From contig NZ_JAJHNP010000009.1 of assembly GCF_020819595.1 (NCBI RefSeq), positions 248,001 through 312,000 of the forward strand: a stretch of 64,000 nucleotides of DNA, read 5' to 3'. The notes under the pieces are model-generated. The model had not been told where the DNA came from. It worked only from the letters and a program-made list of their open reading frames with translations, and ran no database searches. Of this stretch, positions 25,937-33,531 are shown one piece after another. The first letter of the stretch is position 1. Each line of letters starts with the position of its first letter. This DNA is from Streptomyces barringtoniae. GTDB lineage: Bacteria > Actinomycetota > Actinomycetes > Streptomycetales > Streptomycetaceae. The position numbers and the translations under genes were made by a program.

Positions 25937-26940
25937 CAGCCCTCGGCCTCCCACTGCAGCCGGGCCACGGCGTCCAGGATGCGGTCGACGCCGGGCAGGT
26001 GGTGCCGCTCCAGCATGGGCGGCGGGTAGGGGATGTCGAAACCGGCGACGCGCAGCACCGGCGCCTCCAGGTGGTGGAAGCAGCGCTCGGTGATCCGCGC
26101 CGCGATCTCGCCGCCCGGCCCGCCGAACCCGGTGGACTCGTGGACGACGACCGCGCGTCCGGTGCGCCGTACGGCCGCGCAGACGGTCTCGTCGTCGAAC
26201 GGCACCAGCGAGCGCAGGTCGATCACTTCCAGGTCCCAGCCCTCGGCCTGTGCGGCCTCGGCGGCCTCCAGGCAGACCGGCAGGGAGGGGCCGTAGGTGA
26301 TCAGCGTGGCGCTGCGGCCCGGCCGGCGCACCACCGCGCGGCCGATGGGCTCCACGTCGGTGGGGTGGTCGGGGTTCCAGGAGTCCTTCGACCAGTACAG
26401 CCGCTTGGGCTCCAGGAAGACGACCGGGTCGTCGGAGGCGATGGCCTGGCGCAGCAGGCCGTAGGCGTCGGCGACGGTCGCGGGCGTGACCACGTGCAGT
26501 CCGGGCGTGGCCATGTAGTAGGCCTCGGAGGAGTCGCTGTGGTGCTCGACGCCGCCGATGCCGCCGCCGTAGGGGACGCGGACGGTTATGGGCAGGGGCA
26601 TCCGGCCGCGCGTGCGGTTGCGCATCCGGGAGACATGGCTGATGAGCTGTTCGAACGCCGGGTAGGCGAAGGCGTCGAACTGCATCTCCACCACCGGGCG
26701 CAGGCCGTACATGGCCATGCCGACGGCGGTGCCGAGGATGCCGGCCTCGGCGAGCGGGGTGTCGGTGCAGCGGTCCTCGCCGAACTCCTTGGCGAGGCCG
26801 TCGGTGACCCGGAAGACACCGCCTAGGGTGCCGACGTCCTCACCCATGACGTGCACGGTCGGGTCGGCGGCCATCGCGTCGCGCATCGCGCGCGTGAGGG
26901 CCTGCGCCATGGTGGCGGGCTTGACGGCGACGGTGGTCAT
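25936..26940 (-). CDS. bkdB: Branched-chain 2-oxoacid dehydrogenase E1 beta, operon 2
   Basis: A 334-residue E1 beta subunit with VMGEDVGTLGGVFRVT, DTPLAEAGILG and EHHSDSSEAYY. It forms a heterotetramer with E1 alpha. Both ends overlap neighbours: ATG 26940 lies in the ATGA shared with E1 alpha, and its stop shares a base with the E2 start. This tight packing points to fixed subunit ratios. It is clearly related to but distinct from the 11620-12597 copy. Confidence 0.92.
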   Translation of the reverse strand: MTTVAVKPATMAQALTRAMRDAMAADPTVHVMGEDVGTLGGVFRVTDGLAKEFGEDRCTDTPLAEAGILGTAVGMAMYGLRPVVEMQFDAFAYPAFEQLISHVSRMRNRTRGRMPLPITVRVPYGGGIGGVEHHSDSSEAYYMATPGLHVVTPATVADAYGLLRQAIASDDPVVFLEPKRLYWSKDSWNPDHPTDVEPIGRAVVRRPGRSATLITYGPSLPVCLEAAEAAQAEGWDLEVIDLRSLVPFDDETVCAAVRRTGRAVVVHESTGFGGPGGEIAARITERCFHHLEAPVLRVAGFDIPYPPPMLERHHLPGVDRILDAVARLQWEAEG

Positions 26941-28091
26941 CGGGCGCCGCCTTCCTGCTCGCCGTGCCGCTCCTGCTCGGCTTCCAGCTCGGCCTGCAAC
27001 AGGGCACGCTGTTCGCGCAGTTGGGCGGTGGTCTCGGCGTAGACGTGGTCGAAGAGGGCCATGGGGTCCAGTTCGGGGTCGCGGTTCATGCGTTCGCGCA
27101 AGGAGGCGGCCATCGCCTCGGCGTCCTTCCGGGCGGCCTCGATCCCGGCCTCGTCGAGCAGCCCGCGCTCGGTGAGCTCGTGCTCCAGCAGCTGGATCGG
27201 GTCGTGCGCACGCCAGGCCTCGACCTCGGCGTCACCCCGGTAGCGGGTGGCGTCGTCGGCGTTGGTGTGGGCGTCGATGCGGTACGTCACCGCCTCCACG
27301 AGGGTCGGTCCGCCGCCCGCGCGCGCGTGCCGTACCGCGTCGCTGAGGACCTCGTGCACGGCCACCGCGTCGTTTCCGTCGACCAGCCGGCCCGGCATGC
27401 CGTACCCGACGGCCTTGTGGGCCAGGGAGGGCGCGGCGGTCTGCTTGGCGAGCGGGACGGAGATGGCGAAGCCGTTGTTCTGCACGAGGAAGACGACCGG
27501 CGCCTGCCAGACGGCGGCGAAGTTCAGCGCCTCGTGGAAGTCGCCCTCGCTGGTGCCGCCGTCGCCCACCAGGGCGAGCGCGACGACGTCGTCGCCCTTG
27601 AGGCGGGCGGCGTGCGCGAGGCCGACGGCGTGCGGCAGCTGGGTGGCCAGCGGGGTGCTGAGGGGGGCGACCCGGTGGGCGTGGGGGTCGTAGCCGCTGT
27701 GCCAGTCGCCGCGCAGCAGGGTGAGGGCCTCAACGGGGTCCACGCCCCTGGCGACGACGGCGAGGGTGTCGCGGTAGCTGGGAAAGAGCCAGTCCCGCTC
27801 TTCCAGGGCCAGGGCGGCGGCGACCTCGCAGGCCTCCTGGCCGGTGCTGGAGGGGTAGACGGCGAGGCGGCCCTGCTTGGTGAGCGCGGTGGCCTGCGTG
27901 TTGTAGCGGCGGCCGCGCACCAGCTGGGCGTAGAGCCGGCGCAGCAGGTCCGGGTCGGCCTTGGCGGTCGCCTCGGTGCCGAGGACGCGGTAGGGCTCGG
28001 CGTCGGGCAGCAGCGGCGCGGGGTCCATACGGGGCTGCCAGGCGGGCGGCGGCGATGGCCGGTACGCGCCCCGCTGCTCCATGACCGTCAT
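26937..28091 (-). CDS. bkdA: Branched-chain 2-oxoacid dehydrogenase E1 alpha, operon 2
   Basis: A 384-residue E1 alpha subunit with the thiamine diphosphate motif GDGGTSEGD...QNN (residues about 185-215) and YRIDAHTNADDATRYR. GAGGAGGT at 28098-28105 precedes ATG 28091, 6 bases away; a second ATG three codons on is an alternative. It heads the bkdABC operon and is divergent from the Lrp-type gene at 28268, the arrangement known for bkdR in other bacteria. Its upstream region holds two palindromes that may control it. Confidence 0.92.
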   Translation of the reverse strand: MTVMEQRGAYRPSPPPAWQPRMDPAPLLPDAEPYRVLGTEATAKADPDLLRRLYAQLVRGRRYNTQATALTKQGRLAVYPSSTGQEACEVAAALALEERDWLFPSYRDTLAVVARGVDPVEALTLLRGDWHSGYDPHAHRVAPLSTPLATQLPHAVGLAHAARLKGDDVVALALVGDGGTSEGDFHEALNFAAVWQAPVVFLVQNNGFAISVPLAKQTAAPSLAHKAVGYGMPGRLVDGNDAVAVHEVLSDAVRHARAGGGPTLVEAVTYRIDAHTNADDATRYRGDAEVEAWRAHDPIQLLEHELTERGLLDEAGIEAARKDAEAMAASLRERMNRDPELDPMALFDHVYAETTAQLREQRALLQAELEAEQERHGEQEGGAR

Positions 28092-28136
28092 GACGGCACC
28101 TCCTCGTGGGGAGCGGCTACGGGAGGCGCGTCGGCT

Positions 28137-28150
28137 GTGAGGCGCCTCAC
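28137..28150. promoter_or_regulatory. Palindrome GTGAGGCGCCTCAC before bkdA
   Basis: A perfect 14-bp inverted repeat 46 bases upstream of the bkdA ATG and between the divergent genes. A good candidate operator for the adjacent Lrp-type regulator; unproven. Confidence 0.4.
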
Positions 28151-28152
28151 CA

Positions 28153-28166
28153 ACCGATTGTTCGGT
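28153..28166. promoter_or_regulatory. PaaR-like operator copy in the bkd operon 2 / bkdR region
   Basis: ACCGATTGTTCGGT differs by one base from ACCGATCGTTCGGT found before paaN (and, inverted, before paaA). It sits inside a wider imperfect repeat (CCAACCGA...TCGGTCGTTGG), which suggests control of this operon by the TetR-type protein at 28826-29413 or a relative. Confidence 0.5.
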
Positions 28167-28193
28167 CGTTGGCACATTTTGGCTACAGGCCCC

Positions 28194-28229
28194 TCCAGGC
28201 TGTGGACAAACGGTTCTCCACAGCCTGGA
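28194..28229. repeat. 13-bp inverted repeat with two DnaA-box-like 9-mers
   Basis: TCCAGGCTGTGGA and its complement flank a 10-base spacer. TGTGGACAA (28201-28209) is a perfect streptomycete DnaA box in reverse, and TTCTCCACA (28214-28222) is a near match. It lies in the leader of the bkdR gene, so it could also form an RNA hairpin. Confidence 0.5.
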
Positions 28230-28267
28230 ATGAACGCAGTACGTCCACGGCGAGGGAGCGGGAGGCA

Positions 28268-28801
28268 ATGGCAGCTGAACAAATGGCCGACGGACCGCAG
28301 GACGACACCACGCTCCCGCCCCCGCGCCCGCTGGACGGCGCCGTGCTGCCGCCGCCGCGCCCGCTCGACGCCATCGATCAGGACATCCTGAAAATCCTCC
28401 AGGCGGACGGCCGCGCCTCCATACGGTCCGTCGCCGAACGCGTCCACGTCTCGCGCGCCAACGCCTACGCGCGCATCAACCGGCTCGTCGAGGACGGGGT
28501 GATCCGGGGCTTCAGCGCGCGCGTGGACCACGAGCGGGCGGGGCACGGCACCTCGGCGTACATCACGCTGAACATCGTGCAGAACACCTGGCGCACGGTC
28601 CGCGAGCAGCTCAGGCAGCTGCCCGGCGCCTCCCACATCGCGCTGGTGGGCGGCGACTTCGACGTGCTGCTGCTGGTGCACACGCCCGACAACCGGGCGC
28701 TGCGCGAGCTGGTGCTCACCCGGCTCCAGGCGATCCCCGAGGTGCTCAGCACGCGCACGCTGCTGGTGTTCGAGGAGGAGGACCTGGAGCCGGAGGCGTG
28801 A
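28268..28801 (+). CDS. bkdR: Lrp/AsnC-family regulator, probable BkdR
   Basis: A 177-residue protein with an N-terminal winged helix-turn-helix (residues about 37-85: IDQDILKILQADGRASIRSVAERVHVSRANAYARI) and a C-terminal ligand-binding RAM domain (GDFDVLLLVHTPD). Lrp-family proteins form octamers and respond to amino acids. Divergence from bkdA strongly suggests that it controls the branched-chain dehydrogenase in response to Val, Leu or Ile. The first 35 residues contain a duplicated PPPRPLD motif before the DNA-binding domain, which is unusual. ATG 28268 is assumed; GGAGG lies only 2 bases away but GGGAG further up is well placed. Confidence 0.88.
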   Translation: MAAEQMADGPQDDTTLPPPRPLDGAVLPPPRPLDAIDQDILKILQADGRASIRSVAERVHVSRANAYARINRLVEDGVIRGFSARVDHERAGHGTSAYITLNIVQNTWRTVREQLRQLPGASHIALVGGDFDVLLLVHTPDNRALRELVLTRLQAIPEVLSTRTLLVFEEEDLEPEA

Positions 28802-28825
28802 CCAGGGGCGTGCGGAGGTCTGACC

Positions 28826-29413
28826 TCAGCCCTGCTTGAGGCCCGCGAAGACCAGCCGGACCACCGCCTCGGACACCTCGCGTTCACCGGCGCCTCGCGG
28901 GTCCGGCCGGTACCACTCCACGATCGAGTTGATCATTCCGAAGACGAGCCGGGTGGCCAGCCGGACCTCGACGTCACCGCGTACGTCCCCGTCGGCCGCC
29001 GCGGCCTTCAGCAGTTCCGCGACCCGGTGGTCGAAGTCGCGCCGCCGCTCCAGCGCCCACCGTTCGGTGGCGGTGTTGCCGCGCACCCGCAGCAGCAGCG
29101 TCACGTACGGCAGCTCGCCTATGAGCACCTCGACCATGCGCCGTACGACGTGCTCCAGCCGGTCGACGGGCCGCCCCACGCGCGCGTGCTCCTCGTCCAG
29201 GATGGCGAACAGGCCGTCCAGGGCGCGGCTGACGGCCCGGCGCAGCAGTTCCTCCTTGCCGCTGACGTGGTGGTAGATCGACGACTTGGAGATGCCGGCC
29301 GCCTTGGACAGGTGCTCCATGGAGGTGCCGTCGTATCCGCGCTCGTTGAACACCTGAACGGCCACGGAGAGCAGCGTCTCGGGCGTGTAGGTGTCGCGCT
29401 TGGCCGTGGTCAT
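28826..29413 (-). CDS. paaR: TetR/AcrR-family regulator, probable PaaR
   Basis: A 195-residue TetR-type repressor with its helix-turn-helix at residues 10-55 (VFNERGYDGTSMEHLSKAAGISKSSIYHHVSGKEELL) and a helical ligand-binding domain. Its ATG overlaps the stop of the hydroxyacyl-CoA dehydrogenase (ATGA), so the two are coupled. Similar regulators in Gram-positive bacteria repress phenylacetate genes until phenylacetyl-CoA releases them. The shared operator ACCGATCGTTCGGT next to paaN and paaA is the obvious target. The ligand is inferred. Confidence 0.8.
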   Translation of the reverse strand: MTTAKRDTYTPETLLSVAVQVFNERGYDGTSMEHLSKAAGISKSSIYHHVSGKEELLRRAVSRALDGLFAILDEEHARVGRPVDRLEHVVRRMVEVLIGELPYVTLLLRVRGNTATERWALERRRDFDHRVAELLKAAAADGDVRGDVEVRLATRLVFGMINSIVEWYRPDPRGAGEREVSEAVVRLVFAGLKQG

Positions 29414-30927
29414 GACGTGCCCTCCCGCTTGTCGTCGATGGCGTACGCGTGGCGGTAGAGCGCGAGGGAGGGGGCGTAGCGTCCGGAGGGGTCGCGCTGG
29501 TGCATCTCGTCCAGGACGTCGAAGGCGAACTCGCGGCCGAGCCTGCGGTCCCACTCGAACGGGCCGAGCGGGTAGTTCACCCCGAGGCGCATCGCCGTGT
29601 CGATGTCCTCCTGGGTGGCGACGCCCTTGGCGACGGCGTCGTGCGCGAGGTCGATGATCCGGGCGACCGTGCGCGCGACGATCATGCCGGGGACGTCGCC
29701 GATGATGCTGACGTTCTTGCCGATGGCCTGGAAGAGGCCGGTGGCCTCGGCGAGGGTCTGCGGCGCGGTGTCCTGGGAGGCGGACAGGGCGACGCGGGTG
29801 GCGGTGCGGTAGTCGAGCGCGAGGTCGAAGTAGACGACGTCGCGGAACTCCACGGACGTCTGGCCGTCGGCGAGCACCAGCTGGCCGCCGCTGGGCAGCA
29901 CCAGGCGGGTGCCGTTGTCCTCGGCCTCCTCGCGGACCTGGATGCCCGCCTCGCGGATCAGCGTGAGCAGCTCGGCCGCCGGGCCGAGGCCGCCCTCGGC
30001 GACGACGTAGGCGGGCGGCTGCTCCTTGTCGGCGGTGTGCGGCTCGGGCTTCTCGGCGCCCTCGGCGTGGTCGTACCAGCCGTGCCCGGTCTTGCGGCCG
30101 AGGCGGCCGGACTCCACCAGCCGGCGCTGGGCCAGGGACGGGGTGAAGCGCACGTCCTGGAAGAAGGACTGCCACACCGAGTGGGTGACGGACTCGTTGA
30201 CGTCCTGTCCGATCAGGTCGGTCAGCTCGAAGGCACCCATCCTGAACCCGCCGGACTCGCGCAGGACGGCGTCGACGGTGGCCGGGTCGGCGGCCTGGGC
30301 CTCGTAGACCGCGAAGGCCTCGGCGTAGAAGGGCCGGGCGAGCCGGTTGACGATGAAACCCGGGGTGTCGGCGCAGGCCACCGGGGTCTTGCCCCAGGCG
30401 CGAGCGGTCTCGTACGCGCGCGTGGCCGACGTGACGTCGGTGGCGAACCCGGAGACGACCTCGACCAGGGGCATGAGCGGTGCCGGGTTGAAGAAGTGCA
30501 GGCCCACGAAGCGGCCGGGCCGGCGCAGGGCACCGCCGATGGCCGTCACCGACAGTGAGGAGGTGTTGGTGGCGAGCAGGCAGTCCTCGGCGACGATGTC
30601 CTCCAGCTCGCCGAAGAGCTGCTGTTTGACGTCCAGCCGTTCCAGGACGGCCTCGACGACCAGCGTGCAGTCCGCCAGCTCGGTGAGGTTCTCCGCGGGC
30701 TCGAGGCGGGCGCGGGCAGCGTCCCGGTCGGCGGCGGCTAGCCTGCCCTTCTCCACGAGCCGGTCGAGGCGGGCGCCGATCGCCGCTGCCGCGTCCCGGG
30801 CACGCCCGGCGACGGCGTCGTACAGCCGCACGGGGTGACCGGCGACCAGAGCGACCTGGGCGATGCCCTGGCCCATGGTGCCGGTGCCGACGACGGCCAC
30901 AGGGCTGCTGAGGTCGAGTGCTGTCAT
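29410..30927 (-). CDS. paaH: 3-hydroxyacyl-CoA dehydrogenase, PaaH-type
   Basis: A 505-residue NAD-dependent dehydrogenase without a hydratase domain. The N-terminal Rossmann fold shows GTGTMGQGIAQVA (residues 14-26), then the C-terminal helical domain appears twice: NRLARPFYAEA and a second copy near residue 410 (RTVARIIDLAHDAV). Such double-domain proteins (PaaH/PaaC type) oxidise 3-hydroxyadipyl-CoA in phenylacetate breakdown. It is co-transcribed with the TetR regulator and divergent from paaN. ATG 30927 start. An ordinary fatty-acid role cannot be excluded. Confidence 0.85.
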   Translation of the reverse strand: MTALDLSSPVAVVGTGTMGQGIAQVALVAGHPVRLYDAVAGRARDAAAAIGARLDRLVEKGRLAAADRDAARARLEPAENLTELADCTLVVEAVLERLDVKQQLFGELEDIVAEDCLLATNTSSLSVTAIGGALRRPGRFVGLHFFNPAPLMPLVEVVSGFATDVTSATRAYETARAWGKTPVACADTPGFIVNRLARPFYAEAFAVYEAQAADPATVDAVLRESGGFRMGAFELTDLIGQDVNESVTHSVWQSFFQDVRFTPSLAQRRLVESGRLGRKTGHGWYDHAEGAEKPEPHTADKEQPPAYVVAEGGLGPAAELLTLIREAGIQVREEAEDNGTRLVLPSGGQLVLADGQTSVEFRDVVYFDLALDYRTATRVALSASQDTAPQTLAEATGLFQAIGKNVSIIGDVPGMIVARTVARIIDLAHDAVAKGVATQEDIDTAMRLGVNYPLGPFEWDRRLGREFAFDVLDEMHQRDPSGRYAPSLALYRHAYAIDDKREGTS

Positions 30928-30950
30928 GTGCGCGATCCTCCCGCACGACG

Positions 30951-30959
30951 TTTTCCACA
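30951..30959 (+). promoter_or_regulatory. DnaA-box-like 9-mer TTTTCCACA
   Basis: One of several such 9-mers in intergenic DNA of this window; it lies between the divergent paaH and paaN genes. Confidence 0.35.
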
Positions 30960-30975
30960 GATGCGGCAGGCCCCC

Positions 30976-31003
30976 TTGTCCCGACCGATCGTTCGGTTAC
31001 TCT
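30976..31003 (+). promoter_or_regulatory. paaN promoter with embedded PaaR-type operator
   Basis: TTGTCC (30976-30981) and TACTCT (30998-31003) with a 16-base spacer form a candidate promoter. The inverted repeat ACCGATCGTTCGGT (30984-30997) fills the spacer, so a bound repressor would block RNA polymerase. Confidence 0.6.
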
Positions 31004-31087
31004 AGCTCTGACCGTCCCATCCCGCTGCTCTTTCTGCCAGGTCGATGGACTCGACGAAGAGTTCTCCAGACGAGGAGTTGGTCCCGT

Positions 31088-32779
31088 ATGGCCGCCGAAC
31101 TGACCGCGCACGAGCTGATCGCCAAGCACCGGCCCACGCTCGACCAGGCACTGGAAGCGATCCGCACGCGCGCGTACTGGTCCCCGCACCCCGAGCACCC
31201 GAAGGCCTACGGCGAGAACGGCAGCCTGGACGCGGCGGCGGGCAAGGCCGCCTTCGACGCCCTGCTGAACACCCGCCTCGACCTCGGCCAGCCCGGCACC
31301 GACGACTGGGTGGGCGACGAGGTCTCGCCGTACGGCATCGACCTGGGCGTCGGCTACCCGCACGCGGACGTGGACGTGCTGATCCCCGCGATGAAGGCCG
31401 GGCAGCGGGCCTGGCGCGACGCGGGCGCGGAGACCCGGGCGCTGGTGTGCCTGGAGATCCTCAAGCGGATCAGCGACCGGACGCACGAGTTCGCGCACGC
31501 CGTCATGCACACCAGCGGCCAGGCCTTCATGATGGCGTTCCAGGCCGGCGGCCCGCACGCCCAGGACCGTGGTCTGGAGGCGGTGGCGTACGCGTACGCG
31601 GAGCAGGTCCGCACGCCGGAGACGGCCGAGTGGACCAAGCCGCAGGGCAAGCGTGACCCGCTGGCCCTCACCAAGCAGTTCACGCCGGTTCCGCGCGGCC
31701 TCGCCCTGCTCATCGGCTGCAACACCTTCCCGACGTGGAACGGCTACCCGGGCCTGTTCGCCTCCCTGGCCACCGGCAACGCGGTCCTGGTCAAGCCCCA
31801 CCCGCGCGCGGTGCTGCCGCTCGCACTCACCGTGCAGGTCGCGCGCGAGGTGCTCACCGAGACGGGCTTCGACCCGAACCTGGTGGCGCTGGCCGCCGAG
31901 CGCCCCGGCGAGGGCATCGCCAAGACCCTCGCCACCCGCCCCGAGGTCCGGATCATCGACTACACCGGGTCGACGTCCTTCGGCGACTGGCTGGAGGCCA
32001 ACGCCCGCCAGGCGCAGGTCTACACCGAGAAGGCCGGCGTCAACACGGTGATCGTGCACTCCACCGGCGACTACAAGGGCATGCTGTCCAACCTTGCGTT
32101 CTCGCTGTCGCTGTACAGCGGCCAGATGTGCACCACCCCGCAGAACCTGCTCATCCCCCGGGACGGCATCCGCACCGACGAGGGCCCCAAGACCTTCGAC
32201 GAGGTCACCGCGGACCTCGCCCGCGCGGTCGACGGCCTCCTCGGCGACGACGCCCGCGCGAACGCCCTGCTGGGCGCGATCGTCAACCCGGACGTCAAGG
32301 CCCGTCTGGAGGCCGCCGCCGGCCTCGGCGAAGTCGCCCTCGCCTCCCGGGAGATCAGCAACCCGGACTTCCCGGGCGCGGTCGTGCGCACCCCGGTCAT
32401 CGTCAAGCTGGACGGCGCCAAGCCGGACGACGAGGCCGCCTACATGAGCGAGTGCTTCGGGCCCGTCTCCTTCGCCGTCGCGGTCGACTCTGCGCACGAC
32501 GCGGTGGAGCTGCTGCGGCGCACGGTCCGCGAGAAGGGCGCGATGACGGTCGGCGCCTACACCACCGACAGCGAGGTGGAGCAGGCCGTCGAGGAAGTGT
32601 GCCTGGAGGAGGCGGCGCAGCTGTCGCTCAACCTGACCGGCGGGGTGTACGTGAACCAGACCGCCGCGTTCTCCGACTTCCACGGCTCGGGCGGCAACCC
32701 GGCGGCGAACGCCGCGCTGTGCGACGGAGCGTTCGTGGCCAACCGGTTCCGGGTGGTGGAGGTCCGCCGCGAGGCCTAG
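31088..32779 (+). CDS. paaN: Phenylacetic acid degradation protein PaaN (aldehyde dehydrogenase family)
   Basis: A 563-residue protein of the aldehyde dehydrogenase superfamily, PaaN subgroup. It has the family regions IGCNTFPTWNGYPGLFASLATGN (near 216), the nucleotide site TGSTSFGDW, and the catalytic Cys in SGQMCTTPQN. PaaN-type enzymes act in phenylacetate ring breakdown; in some bacteria they oxidise the aldehyde formed after ring opening. GAGGAG lies about 9 bases before ATG 31088, which rules out the longer frame. Its stop TAG shares CTAG with the convergent TrmH-like gene. Divergent from paaH. Confidence 0.88.
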   Translation: MAAELTAHELIAKHRPTLDQALEAIRTRAYWSPHPEHPKAYGENGSLDAAAGKAAFDALLNTRLDLGQPGTDDWVGDEVSPYGIDLGVGYPHADVDVLIPAMKAGQRAWRDAGAETRALVCLEILKRISDRTHEFAHAVMHTSGQAFMMAFQAGGPHAQDRGLEAVAYAYAEQVRTPETAEWTKPQGKRDPLALTKQFTPVPRGLALLIGCNTFPTWNGYPGLFASLATGNAVLVKPHPRAVLPLALTVQVAREVLTETGFDPNLVALAAERPGEGIAKTLATRPEVRIIDYTGSTSFGDWLEANARQAQVYTEKAGVNTVIVHSTGDYKGMLSNLAFSLSLYSGQMCTTPQNLLIPRDGIRTDEGPKTFDEVTADLARAVDGLLGDDARANALLGAIVNPDVKARLEAAAGLGEVALASREISNPDFPGAVVRTPVIVKLDGAKPDDEAAYMSECFGPVSFAVAVDSAHDAVELLRRTVREKGAMTVGAYTTDSEVEQAVEEVCLEEAAQLSLNLTGGVYVNQTAAFSDFHGSGGNPAANAALCDGAFVANRFRVVEVRREA

Positions 32780-33531
32780 GAGACCGCAGGCGCGCCCCCG
32801 GTCGCGCTCCAGTGGTAAAGCGTCATCGCCACGCTGGTGGCGAGGTTGTAGCTGGAGACCTGGGGGCGCATCGGCAGCCGCAGCAGATGGTCTGCACGCG
32901 CGCGCAGCTGCGCCGACAGGCCGCTGCGCTCCGAGCCGAAGGCGAGGACGGCATCGTCCGGGAGCTTCACGCCCCGGATGTCGTCGCCCTCGGGGTCCAG
33001 TGCGAACACCGGGCCCGGGGGCAGCTCTTCGACGCCCAGCCGCTCCACGGCCGTCGCGAAGTGCAGGCCGGCGCCGCCGCGTACCACTGTGGGATGCCAC
33101 GGGTCGAGGGTGCCCGTGGTGACGACGCCGGTCGCGCCGAAACCGGCGGCCAGCCGGATCACGGCGCCGGCGTTGCCCAGGTTGCGCGGATGGTCCAGGA
33201 CCACGACGGGCGCGGTGCGGGGCGTGTGGGCGAGCCTGCGCAGGTTGGCCTCGCGGGACGGCCGTACGGCGAGCGCGGCCACGCCGGTCGGATGGGGCCG
33301 CGGGACGAGGGAGGCGTACGTCTCCCCGGGCACCTGCGCCAGCAACGCGTCGAGCGTGTCGCGTACGTCCCCGGCCAGTTCCTCCGCGAGGGCGAGCGCC
33401 GCCTGCCGGTCGGTGGTGACCGCCACCGGGACCTCGGCCCCGAAGCGCAGCGCGTGCTTGAGGGCGTGGAAGCCGTCGAGCAGCACGGCGTCTTCGGCGT
33501 GCTCGCGCCAGCGGGTCAGCGGGTCGGTCAT
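32776..33531 (-). CDS. TrmH/SpoU-family RNA 2'-O-methyltransferase
   Basis: A 251-residue SPOUT methyltransferase. The three family motifs are visible: motif 1 DHPRNLGNAGAVIRLAAGFGA (near 117, including the catalytic Asn and Arg region), motif 2 FGSERSGLS (near 198) and motif 3 MRPQVSSYNLATSVAMTLYH near the end. The enzyme probably methylates a ribose in tRNA or rRNA using S-adenosylmethionine. Last of a three-gene overlapping operon with HTTM and DUF5819 proteins; ATG overlaps the HTTM stop. Its stop codon overlaps that of paaN. Confidence 0.88.
   Translation of the reverse strand: MTDPLTRWREHAEDAVLLDGFHALKHALRFGAEVPVAVTTDRQAALALAEELAGDVRDTLDALLAQVPGETYASLVPRPHPTGVAALAVRPSREANLRRLAHTPRTAPVVVLDHPRNLGNAGAVIRLAAGFGATGVVTTGTLDPWHPTVVRGGAGLHFATAVERLGVEELPPGPVFALDPEGDDIRGVKLPDDAVLAFGSERSGLSAQLRARADHLLRLPMRPQVSSYNLATSVAMTLYHWSATGGAPAVS

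Noticed and set aside
28826..33100. A 1424-residue open frame on the minus strand
   Set aside because: It runs through the tetR gene in frame and then antisense to paaH and paaN with Arg/Gly/Ala-rich nonsense composition; only the last 195 residues are a real protein.
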